25,240 bases of DNA from JBBSHJ01 sp038253135 (GTDB taxonomy: Bacteria > Actinomycetota > Actinomycetes > Mycobacteriales > QHCD01). The notes under the pieces were generated by a model that saw only the letters and a program-made list of their open reading frames with translations, was not told where the DNA came from and made no database searches. Shown here one piece after another: positions 1-6,093 of this stretch. Within the stretch, counting starts at the first letter, position 1. Every line of letters starts with the position of its first letter. The stretch is from positions 1 to 25,240 of the forward strand of contig JBBSHJ010000045.1 in the NCBI GenBank assembly GCA_038253135.1, given 5' to 3'. The translations under genes and the position numbers were made by a program.

Positions 1-78
1 AAGCCCGAGTTCCGCGAGATGTTCCTCGCCTATCTCGAGACGTCGTACGACGAGATCCGCGACGATCACGCGGTCTGA
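1..78 (+). CDS. 3' end of an unidentified gene (truncated by window edge)
   Basis: The first 25 codons of the window read as an open frame ending in TGA at 76-78, with the C-terminal peptide running KPEFREMFLAYLE to DDHAV. Codon third positions are mostly G/C, as in true genes here. The peptide is charged and probably helical. Too little is present to name a family. The 5' part lies outside the window. Confidence 0.55.
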   Translation, partial: KPEFREMFLAYLETSYDEIRDDHAV

Positions 79-182
79 GCTGTCAACCGCGCGACGAGGA
101 GGCCACCCCACGAGCTCATAGTCGTGCCGGTCGAGCGCTCTGGGGAGGCCGAGATCCGCTTCGGCTAAGCGGCGGCGGTCGA

Positions 183-205
183 TTGTCAGACCCCTTCGGC
201 ACGAT
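183..205 (+). promoter_or_regulatory. RecA-NDp / PafBC-type DNA-damage promoter
   Basis: TTGTCAGAC (183-191), exactly 8 nt, then CACGAT (200-205). The described actinobacterial LexA-independent DNA-damage promoter (RecA-NDp, PafBC-controlled) is tTGTCRgtg-N8-TAnnnT. The upstream box matches at TTGTCRG, the spacer length is exact, and the -10 keeps the A and the final T. The -10 ends 6 nt before the ATG at 212, so the transcript is probably leaderless. It drives a DNA glycosylase gene, which fits the function. The match is by eye. Confidence 0.6.
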
Positions 206-211
206 CGGGTC

Positions 212-1180
212 ATGGCCGAATCCGTGCAGGTGCCCGACCTCCAGCCGGCGCACCGGGCGGTGCTCGACGCCGTGCCGCCGTACGACTTCCGCCTGTCGCT
301 GCGCGCGATGTCCGGCTTCGCGCCGTGCGGCGGCGAGCAGCAGGTGGGGCCGATATGGGCCCGCAAGGGCATGATCCTCGACACCGCGGCGGGCCCGGAG
401 CCGGTGCTCGTCGAATTGGCCCGGCGAGCGGATCGGCGCCCCGGCGTCGCGATGACGGTGTTCGGGCGGCGCGCTCTCGACCGGAGTGAGCGCCACACCG
501 CCGAGCAGATGGCCAGCCGGTGGTTGGGCCTGCTCGACGACACCCGCGCGTTCCTGCGGGCCGCCGCCGCCGATCCCCCGCTCGCCCCGATCGCCGCCGC
601 GGCGCGGGGGCTGCATCAGGTCCGGTTCGCGTCGGTGTCCGAGGGCGTCGTCTACTTCGTCCTCACCCAGCAGACGCCGCAGCGCTTCGCCGCGTCCCGC
701 AAGCGTCGACTCGCGGCGACGCACGGCGCGCGGCTGCGCCACGACGGCGTCGATCATGTGGCGTTCCCGACACTGCCGCAGCTGGCCGCGCTCGATCCGG
801 GCCGGCTCGGTGCCTTCGCGGCCAATCGCCGCCAGGCGCAATACCTGGTCAACGCGGTGCGTGAGATCAGCCGGATCGATGTGCAGTGGCTCTACGAGGC
901 GCCGTACGACGAGGTGCGGGCGCGGCTGGAGGGCGTGCGTGGCATCGGCGATTTCACCTGCTCGGCGATCCTGTTGCGCGTCCTCGGCCGGCCCGAGGGG
1001 TTGCTGACCGGCATGGGGCAGTTCGACGAGCTCGCGCGGCGGCTCTACGGCCCCGGCGCCACCCTCGCCGACGTGCGCCGCCGCTACGGCCCTGACCTGG
1101 GCTGGTGGTCCTACTTCGCCCGGACCGCGGCGGGATGGGCCGGCTCGCCGCCGGCTGCCACCCTAGCCCGCTCCGCGTAG
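212..1180 (+). CDS. AlkA-like HhH-GPD DNA glycosylase family protein
   Basis: A 322-residue protein resembling the AlkA branch of the HhH-GPD superfamily, which removes alkylated bases in base-excision repair. The helix-hairpin-helix is around residues 238-258 (GVRGIGDFTCSAILLR), preceded by a helical domain with LTQQTPQRFAASRKRRL, matching the AlkA region before the hairpin. The C-terminal GWWSYFARTAAGW resembles the AlkA closing helix. The start is the ATG 6 nt after a likely -10 box, suggesting leaderless translation. Odd point: the catalytic Asp of E. coli AlkA (25th residue counting from the hairpin GIG) falls on Met267 here; the nearest acidic residues are Asp272 and Glu273. It may therefore be a divergent or non-catalytic member. 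The family call is firm; the substrate is unknown. Confidence 0.75.
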   Translation: MAESVQVPDLQPAHRAVLDAVPPYDFRLSLRAMSGFAPCGGEQQVGPIWARKGMILDTAAGPEPVLVELARRADRRPGVAMTVFGRRALDRSERHTAEQMASRWLGLLDDTRAFLRAAAADPPLAPIAAAARGLHQVRFASVSEGVVYFVLTQQTPQRFAASRKRRLAATHGARLRHDGVDHVAFPTLPQLAALDPGRLGAFAANRRQAQYLVNAVREISRIDVQWLYEAPYDEVRARLEGVRGIGDFTCSAILLRVLGRPEGLLTGMGQFDELARRLYGPGATLADVRRRYGPDLGWWSYFARTAAGWAGSPPAATLARSA

Positions 1181-1198
1181 GCGCGGCGGGCGTTGCCT

Positions 1199-1204
1199 TA
1201 GTCT
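1199..1204 (+). promoter_or_regulatory. -10 box of a leaderless promoter for aroG
   Basis: TAGTCT (1199-1204) fits TAnnnT and ends 6 nt before the ATG at 1211, with no Shine-Dalgarno sequence between. This is the same spacing as for the glycosylase at 212 and the kinase at 9925. No clear -35 box is seen. Confidence 0.45.
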
Positions 1205-1210
1205 GGGCCC

Positions 1211-2560
1211 ATGCCCGCAGACGTCCCCGCCGAACCAGGATCCGACGACCTGTCCGGGCTGGACGCGTGGCGCGAGTTGACCGCGACACAGCAGCCCCAG
1301 TGGCCCGACCCGGGCGCTCTGCGTGAGGTCACCGCGACGCTGTCGGCGGTCCCTCCGGTGGTTATGCCGTACGAGGTGGACGCGCTCCGGGATCGGCTGG
1401 CGTCGGTGGCCCACGGGGAGGCGTTCCTGCTGCAGGGCGGCGATTGCGCGGAAACATTCGACGCCAACACCGAACCGCACCTGCTGGCCAACTTCCGCGC
1501 GCTGCTGCAGATGGCCGTGGTGCTCACCTACGGCGCGAGCCTGCCGGTCGTGAAGGTGGGACGGGTCGCCGGGCAGTACGCCAAACCTCGCAGCTCGGAA
1601 CTCGACGTGCTGGGCTTGGCGTCCTACCGCGGCGACATGGTCAACTCGCTCGAACCCTCGCCCGAGGCCCGCGTGCACGATCCGAGTCGCATGGTGCGGG
1701 CCTACGCCAATTCCTCCGCCGCGATGAACCTGCTGCGCGCCTTCAGTCACGCCGGGCTTGCAGACCTGCACTCGGTGCACGACTGGAACAAGGACTTCGT
1801 CCGCACCTCCAAGGCCGGGCGCCGCTATGAGTTGGTGGCCAGCGAGATCGACCGGGCGCTCGGATTCATGCGGGCCTGCGGCGTCAGCGATGCCGCGCTG
1901 CGCGGCGTCGAATTCTTCGCCAGCCACGAGGGACTCATCCTTGAGTACGAGCGGGCATTGACGCGCGTGGGGTCGGGCGCGGCGTACGACCTCTCCGGTC
2001 ACCTGGTGTGGATCGGCGAGCGCACTCGGGCGCTCGACGGCGCGCACGTGGAATTCTTCACCCACATCGCCAATCCGATCGGCCTGAAGCTCGGCCCGAC
2101 CACGACGCCGGACTATGCCGTCGACGCGATTGCCAAGCTCAATCCCGACGGCTTACCCGGGCGGTTGACGCTGGTCTGCCGAATGGGAAATCGCAACGTC
2201 CGCGAGGTGCTCCCGCCGATCATCGAAAAGGTGGAGGCGACAGGATCGCCGGTCATCTGGTGCTGCGACCCGATGCACGGCAACACCGAGGAGTCCCAGA
2301 GCGGGTACAAGACCCGGCATTTCGACCGAGTGGTCGACGAAGTGCTGGGATTCTTCGAGGTGCACCGCACGCTCGGGACACATCCAGGCGGCGTGCACGT
2401 GGAGCTGACCGGCGAGGACGTCACGGAGTGCCTTGGCGGCGCGCAGGAAATTAGTGACGCGGACCTCGCCGGTCGTTACGAGACAGCCTGCGACCCACGC
2501 CTGAATACCCAGCAGTCATTGGAGCTCGCCTTCCTCGTCGCCGAGATGCTCCGCGGCTGA
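1211..2560 (+). CDS. aroG: 3-deoxy-7-phosphoheptulonate synthase, class II (DAHP synthase)
   Basis: A 449-residue class II (plant/mycobacterial type) DAHP synthase. It condenses phosphoenolpyruvate with erythrose 4-phosphate in the cytoplasm, the first step of the shikimate pathway to aromatic amino acids. Diagnostic blocks are visible in order: LLQGGDCAETF with the metal-binding Cys, KVGRVAGQYAKPRS, GDMVNSLEPSPEAR, HDWNKDF, EGLILEYERALTR, FFTHIANPIGLKLGPT, LVCRMGNRNV, CCDPMHGNT, GVHVELTGEDVTECLGG and ACDPRLNTQQSLELAF. Length is close to the mycobacterial enzyme. It is probably transcribed from its own leaderless promoter. In M. tuberculosis the orthologue (Rv2178c) lies near pknL, as it does here, although about 5 kb of other genes now intervene. 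Confidence 0.96.
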   Translation: MPADVPAEPGSDDLSGLDAWRELTATQQPQWPDPGALREVTATLSAVPPVVMPYEVDALRDRLASVAHGEAFLLQGGDCAETFDANTEPHLLANFRALLQMAVVLTYGASLPVVKVGRVAGQYAKPRSSELDVLGLASYRGDMVNSLEPSPEARVHDPSRMVRAYANSSAAMNLLRAFSHAGLADLHSVHDWNKDFVRTSKAGRRYELVASEIDRALGFMRACGVSDAALRGVEFFASHEGLILEYERALTRVGSGAAYDLSGHLVWIGERTRALDGAHVEFFTHIANPIGLKLGPTTTPDYAVDAIAKLNPDGLPGRLTLVCRMGNRNVREVLPPIIEKVEATGSPVIWCCDPMHGNTEESQSGYKTRHFDRVVDEVLGFFEVHRTLGTHPGGVHVELTGEDVTECLGGAQEISDADLAGRYETACDPRLNTQQSLELAFLVAEMLRG

Positions 2561-2892
2561 GTGAGAGCCACCGGCGCGCCGTCAATGCCCGGGCAGGTCG
2601 CCGATATCGGTCGTTTGATCGGCTGGCGGCGGGGCGACGTGCACCTGTATGAAATCGCCGGGGCGGATCTGCAATCCCCTTCGATCCGCGATCCGAGATC
2701 CGGTCGACCCTCACGTAGTGCGGGGCATCCGGGCACTCATCTCGCAAACCATCGTTTCAACCCAGAATACCGTTGCAGCATGGACTCAAGATCGCCATCC
2801 TGGCAGGGTCGCCAGCGCCGTGCCGCGACGCCAGACGGCGTACCCACTCCGGCCCATCCGCTCAACCGACCCTGCCTCGTGCGGCCAGTCGT
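2561..2892. other. Non-coding stretch between aroG and the fluoride module
   Basis: No convincing gene is present. The frames crossing it have poor codon use and no ribosome-binding site. The only structures noted are the hairpin at 2663-2689 and the palindrome CCGATATCGG near 2602. The right-hand end leads into the fluoride promoter. It could be the scar left when the lower-G+C fluoride module was inserted. Confidence 0.5.
2663..2689 (+). terminator. Possible stem-loop downstream of aroG
   Basis: GCGGATC (2663-2669) and GATCCGC (2683-2689) form a perfect 7-bp stem with a 13-nt loop, about 100 nt after the aroG stop. There is no T-run, so any termination would be of the non-canonical high-G+C type. 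Weak call. Confidence 0.3.
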
Positions 2893-2921
2893 TTGACCTG
2901 CGCGCCTCCACTTGCTTAACT
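2893..2921 (+). promoter_or_regulatory. Promoter of the fluoride operon
   Basis: TTGACC (2893-2898), 17-nt spacer, TTAACT (2916-2921). The expected transcription start about 7 nt downstream coincides with G2928, the first nucleotide of the riboswitch P1 stem. That agreement supports both calls. Identified by eye. Confidence 0.5.
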
Positions 2922-2927
2922 GGAAGT

Positions 2928-3004
2928 GGCGATGGAGCCCGCCCGGACTGACGTCCGAACTGCGTCGACGCTGATGGCACCTGCAGGCAGGGAGGTCGCA
3001 GGTG
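2928..3004 (+). promoter_or_regulatory. Fluoride riboswitch (crcB motif) with start-codon-masking helix
   Basis: The aptamer lines up with the Thermotoga petrophila fluoride riboswitch as I recall it. P1 GGCG (2928-2931) pairs with CGCC (2940-2943) around the 8-nt loop AUGGAGCC. Loop bases 2934-2939 (GGAGCC) pair with 2976-2981 (GGCACC) as the pseudoknot, five of six positions complementary with one A-A. The conserved AAC-U (2958-2961) is followed by P3 GCG-UCGA-CGC (2962-2971) and then UGAU (2972-2975). An extra hairpin CGGAC-UGAC-GUCCG (2944-2957) sits between P1 and AAC. Expression platform: CACCTGC (2978-2984) is perfectly complementary to GCAGGTG (2998-3004), which contains the GTG start; the GGAGGT ribosome-binding site (2991-2996) lies in the loop. 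Because the CACC segment is shared with the pseudoknot, fluoride binding should free the start codon. The crcB genes downstream support the call. Confidence 0.88.
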
Positions 3005-3487
3005 GCTCACGTCCAAGAACGGGTGACGCATGCCGATCGCCACGCGCTCGCTCCCGGTGGTGTCCGGAGCTTGCTCTTCCTGTCCGACACAAGACCCAAG
3101 GTCGCCGACCCAGTCGATGAGCCAGCCTACTTCCGCGACCTCAATCTCGATCAGGTCGTTCGCGCTGCCGTCCTCGGACGCGACGACGACAACCTTGAGC
3201 CACTCTATCGATTGTGCATGAAAGACCGTGACGGGGTCGCGTTCCGACAAGCGATCTTTAAAGACATCGAGACCGACGGTGTCCACGATGCCATCGACCG
3301 TTTTGCGACTGGAATGCGCAATGTCCGATCTCATATCGATGTCGTCGCCAAGCTGCACCATGTCCTGCGGAAGCAGAGCTGGCAGCTCGCTGCCGTCATC
3401 GCGATCGTAGGGGCTGATTACCTCGCCGATCAGAGCGCAGCACTGGCGAGCTTCCTCGTCTCCGTCGCCGACGTCGATTATGGCTAG
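3002..3487 (+). CDS. Short MutS-N-terminal-like protein, first gene of the fluoride operon
   Basis: A 161-residue protein starting at GTG with a perfect GGAGGT site 5 nt upstream (2991-2996), under the fluoride riboswitch. Residues about 18-150 resemble the N-terminal helical region of MutS-family ATPases found in Actinobacteria: a short LLF strand, then EPAYFRDLNLDQVV, FRQAIFKDIE, MRNVRSHIDVVAKLHHVLRKQSWQLAAV. Full-length homologues continue into the core and Walker ATPase domains; here the frame stops at 3485-3487 and crcB begins 3 nt later, with no ATPase remnant following. It may be a truncated leftover or a trimmed stand-alone domain. The intact start signal argues that it is still translated. 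Codon use is less G/C-rich than neighbours (two sampled 60-nt lines count 55% and 52%). I recall MutS-like genes being reported with fluoride riboswitches, but cannot verify it here. Confidence 0.65.
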   Translation: MAHVQERVTHADRHALAPGGVRSLLFLSDTRPKVADPVDEPAYFRDLNLDQVVRAAVLGRDDDNLEPLYRLCMKDRDGVAFRQAIFKDIETDGVHDAIDRFATGMRNVRSHIDVVAKLHHVLRKQSWQLAAVIAIVGADYLADQSAALASFLVSVADVDYG

Positions 3488-3490
3488 CGG

Positions 3491-3904
3491 ATGCGAGTCA
3501 GCCGGCTGCCGCGCATGGACCGACGAGAGCTTGCGGCGGTGTTTGTCGGAGGCGGGATCGGCGCCGTAGCGCGTGCTGGGCTGTCTGAAGCCTTTCCGCA
3601 CGCCGTGGCGGCATGGCCGTGGCCGACCTTTGGCGCCAATATTGCCGCCGCCTTTCTGCTCGGTTATTTCGTGACGCGGCTGCAGGAGCGACTACCCTTG
3701 TCGAGTTACCGACGGCCACTGCTCGGCACCGGCCTCTGCGGCGGGCTGTCGACATTCTCGACGATGCAGGTCGAGCTACTGAAGATGATCGACAAAGGGC
3801 TGTGGGGTCTCGCAACGAGCTATGCGGTGGCCAGTATTGCCGCCGGATACGCCGCGATACATCTCGCCAGTGCGTCGGTACGTCGGGTGTGGGGGACTCG
3901 ATGA
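3491..3904 (+). CDS. crcB: Fluoride ion channel/exporter CrcB (Fluc), first copy
   Basis: A 137-residue (or 129-residue from the ATG at 3515) four-helix membrane protein of the CrcB/Fluc family, which lets fluoride leave the cell. Visible family signatures: GGGIGAVARAG near the N-terminus, FGANIAAAFLLGY in helix 2, and GLCGGLSTFSTM in helix 3, the segment that carries the pore-lining Phe/Ser/Thr and central Na+ site in known Fluc channels. The start at 3491 lies 3 nt after the upstream stop, suggesting coupled translation; the ATG at 3515 is the alternative and starts nearer the conserved region. Its stop overlaps the next start (ATGA, 3901-3904). Paired crcB genes usually encode the two halves of a dual-topology heterodimer. 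Confidence 0.92.
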   Translation: MRVSRLPRMDRRELAAVFVGGGIGAVARAGLSEAFPHAVAAWPWPTFGANIAAAFLLGYFVTRLQERLPLSSYRRPLLGTGLCGGLSTFSTMQVELLKMIDKGLWGLATSYAVASIAAGYAAIHLASASVRRVWGTR

Positions 3905-4266
3905 GCATGCTGCTCTGGACGGGCGTCGTCCTCATCGGTGGATGCGGTGCGGTTGCCAGGTTGGCGCTCGACGGCCTCATTGGCACGCTCGTGGGCAGGG
4001 ACCTGCCCCTCGGCACCATGGTCGTCAACGTGTCGGGTGCCCTGGTGCTCGGCCTGCTCACCGGGCTGGCTCTGGATCATGATGTCGCGCTACTTGCCGG
4101 CACTGGCGCGGTCGGCTCATTTACGACATTCTCCACGTGGATGTTTGAGACCGAGCGCTTGGCGGAGGAGAGACAATATCCGCCGGCGGCGCTCAACGTT
4201 GTCGTGAGCATCGTGCTCGGCGTGGCGGCTGCCGCGCTCGGTCGGGCCATCGGAGCACGCATATGA
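3901..4266 (+). CDS. crcB: Fluoride ion channel/exporter CrcB (Fluc), second copy
   Basis: A 121-residue CrcB homologue with GGCGAVARLALD, the LPLGTMVVNVSGALVLG helix with the conserved Asn, and GAVGSFTTFSTWMFE, the family signature. Four hydrophobic segments are visible. It starts in the ATGA overlap with the first crcB and ends in an ATGA overlap with the DUF190 gene (4263-4266), so the three are translationally coupled. With the first copy it probably forms the antiparallel two-subunit channel. The TTFST motif is more canonical here than in the first copy (LSTFST). Confidence 0.94.
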   Translation: MSMLLWTGVVLIGGCGAVARLALDGLIGTLVGRDLPLGTMVVNVSGALVLGLLTGLALDHDVALLAGTGAVGSFTTFSTWMFETERLAEERQYPPAALNVVVSIVLGVAAAALGRAIGARI

Positions 4267-5336
4267 CCGAAGAGTGCTTGAAACTCAGCGCCTATTTTGG
4301 CGAGCGCCAGCGCTTCCGGCACCGCTTCGTCGCCGACGCGTTGCTGGACCTCTTCGGACGCCACGAGGTCGCGACGAGCATCCTCCTGCGTGGCGTCGAG
4401 GGCTTCGGGCTCAAGCACCACCTGCGCACGGATAGCTCTCTGACGCTGTCCGAGGACCTTCCTGTGGTGGCCCTCGCCGTTGACCGCCGCAGCGAGATCG
4501 AGGAGTTGCGCGATGAGGCGACGGCGATCGTCGGCTCGGGCCTGCTGACGCTGGAGCGGGCGAGACTACAGGACAGCGACCTGCCCGGCGGGCCGCTCGA
4601 AGGTCTGACCGGGCCGGCGAAGCTGACGATCTACCTCGGACGAGACGAGCGGATCTATCGCGTGCCGGCATTCGTGGCGGTGTGCGATCTCCTTCGCCGG
4701 CGGGACGTCGCCGGGGCGACCGCACTGGTGGGCGTCGACGGCACGATGCACGGTGACCGTGAGCGGGCCCGCTTCTTCTCCCGCAACGCCGATGTGCCGA
4801 TGATGGTGATCGCCGTCGGCTCGGCCGAGCAGATCGGCCGGCTTCTGCCCGAGCTTGGTGCCCTGCTGCGTCGCCCATTGCTCACCGTGGAACGGATCCA
4901 CCTCTGCAAGCGGGACGGGGTCCTGCTCAGCGCGCCACACCCGCTGCCGGCTCGAGACGAGCGCGGGCTGGCCATCTGGCAGAAGCTGATGATCTATACC
5001 TCGGAGGCATCGACCCACGCCGGGCACCCCATTCACCGAGCGATCACCCGAGCGCTGCGCGGGGCCGGTGCGGCCGGGTCCACGACTCTGCGCGGCGTGT
5101 GGGGTTTTCACGGCGATCACGAGCCGCACGGCGACCGCCCGCTCCAACTCGGCCGCCGGGTCCCAACCGTCACCACGGTTATTGACACACCTGAGCGCAT
5201 CAGCGCCTGGTTTCCGATCGTCGACGAACTCACCGCGGAGCGCGGTCTGGTCACCAGCGAGATGGTTCCAGCCCTGCACGTGAGAGCCAGTGAGCACCAG
5301 CGCGGCGGTCTGCGCCTGGCCCGCTACCGCTTTTGA
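4263..5336 (+). CDS. Triple DUF190 (PII-like) protein of the fluoride operon
   Basis: A 357-residue soluble protein that reads as three tandem DUF190 modules: about residues 5-102 (LKLSAYFGERQR to LTLERARL), 119-215 (KLTIYLGRDERI to LTVERIHL) and 240-340 (KLMIYTSEASTH to LVTSEMVPALHV). Each has the strand-helix start K-L-x-I-Y, a G-x-x-G turn (RGVEGFG, VGVDGTMHG, RGVWGFHG) and a final x-E-x-x-x-L strand. DUF190 proteins usually have one module and are PII-like, a fold that trimerises, so three fused modules could form a single-chain pseudo-trimer. DUF190 often accompanies crcB, and here it overlaps crcB by 4 nt. A role in sensing or gating fluoride export is inferred; the ligand is unknown. 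Confidence 0.85.
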   Translation: MTEECLKLSAYFGERQRFRHRFVADALLDLFGRHEVATSILLRGVEGFGLKHHLRTDSSLTLSEDLPVVALAVDRRSEIEELRDEATAIVGSGLLTLERARLQDSDLPGGPLEGLTGPAKLTIYLGRDERIYRVPAFVAVCDLLRRRDVAGATALVGVDGTMHGDRERARFFSRNADVPMMVIAVGSAEQIGRLLPELGALLRRPLLTVERIHLCKRDGVLLSAPHPLPARDERGLAIWQKLMIYTSEASTHAGHPIHRAITRALRGAGAAGSTTLRGVWGFHGDHEPHGDRPLQLGRRVPTVTTVIDTPERISAWFPIVDELTAERGLVTSEMVPALHVRASEHQRGGLRLARYRF

Positions 5337-5414
5337 CCGCACCCGGCGCGCTCACACAGGGCCGACCACGCGGCGGGCAACGCTACCGGCGAAGAGCTAT
5401 GCTGATGACGTACG

Positions 5415-5433
5415 ACGGCGGAGGGCCCGCCGT
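5415..5433 (+). terminator. Hairpin ending the fluoride operon
   Basis: ACGGCGG (5415-5421), loop AGGGC, CCGCCGT (5427-5433): a perfect 7-bp stem 78 nt after the DUF190 stop. No T-run follows, as is common for actinobacterial terminators. Confidence 0.45.
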
Positions 5434-5472
5434 AATCGCCTTCGAGCCAACGGTCCTGCCAGCGGGCAGGAG

Positions 5473-6054
5473 ATGACCGGCACGAGCATCGCACGATATG
5501 CGCACGAATCACGGCTCGGCTGGCCATTCTGGCTGCCGCCTTGGGGTGTCGGTAACGGGTTGCCGGCCACCGGCTGGGCACCGATCGCCGACGTCCCTGA
5601 GCGGCTGGAAAAGCCGTTGCTGCGGGCGCTGCGAACGGCGCAGGTGGCGGCATGCGCCGCGAATGTGCGAAGTGGCACGGTGCAGTTCTGGGTCGACTCG
5701 TTGCGGTATGCGACGGCCGAGGACATCGTGCGCCGGGTGATGATCCGCGGATCCGTGCGGAGTTAGATTTCGTCCTGGAACCAGGACCGCGCGATCGGCC
5801 GGGTGCGGGCCGACCTTTATGCCGCACTGCGGGCAGCTGATGTCGATCTGCGTCGGTAACTCACCCACCGATATGACGAGGGTGTCGAGCGGATCATCTC
5901 GGCCGTGGATCGCGGTCAGCAGCTGGCTGCGACGGAGGCGAACGGGCAGGCAGCGATGCGCAGGGAGCTGACGGGTCGGCTGACCCGAGCTCGATCGGCG
6001 CGCCATTGCCATCGAGGAGCAGGGCGGCGGGCACCGCTCGACACCGGACGCTGA
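5473..6054 (+). pseudogene. Decayed gene with two in-frame stop codons, family unknown
   Basis: One reading frame stays coding-like from the ATG at 5473 to the TGA at 6052-6054, but is cut by TAG (5764-5766) and TAA (5857-5859). The first segment (97 residues) is aromatic-rich at its start (GWPFWLPPWGVGNG), then helical (LEKPLLRALRTAQVAACAA, FWVDSLRYATAEDIVRRVM). The second (DRAIGRVRADLYAALRAAD) and third (YDEGVERIISAVDRGQQLAA) are amphipathic, charged helices with normal G/C third positions. No ribosome-binding site is well placed for 5473; AGGAG abuts the ATG. I recognise no family. The first segment might still be expressed as a 97-residue protein. Confidence 0.45.
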
Positions 6055-6079
6055 CCCGGACCAGCGACGGGCCGGGTCA
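6052..6079 (-). terminator. Hairpin downstream of the ECF sigma gene
   Basis: TGACCCGG (6052-6059) and CCGGGTCA (6072-6079) are perfect 8-bp arms with a 12-nt loop. It lies 14 nt beyond the stop codon of the minus-strand sigma gene and at the end of the decayed plus-strand frame, so it could stop transcription from either side. Confidence 0.45.
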
Positions 6080-6093
6080 TGCACCGCCGCGTC

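Noticed and set aside
2583..2720. A minus-strand frame of about 44 codons ending in IQVHVAPPPADQTTDIGDLPGH that looks protein-like
   Set aside because: A TGA closes it upstream, there is no spaced ribosome-binding site and no family recognised; at most a fossil.
2786..3601. 271-codon open frame on the minus strand across the riboswitch and the MutS-like gene
   Set aside because: It is antisense to a gene with a perfect ribosome-binding site and recognisable MutS-like sequence, and its own product resembles nothing.
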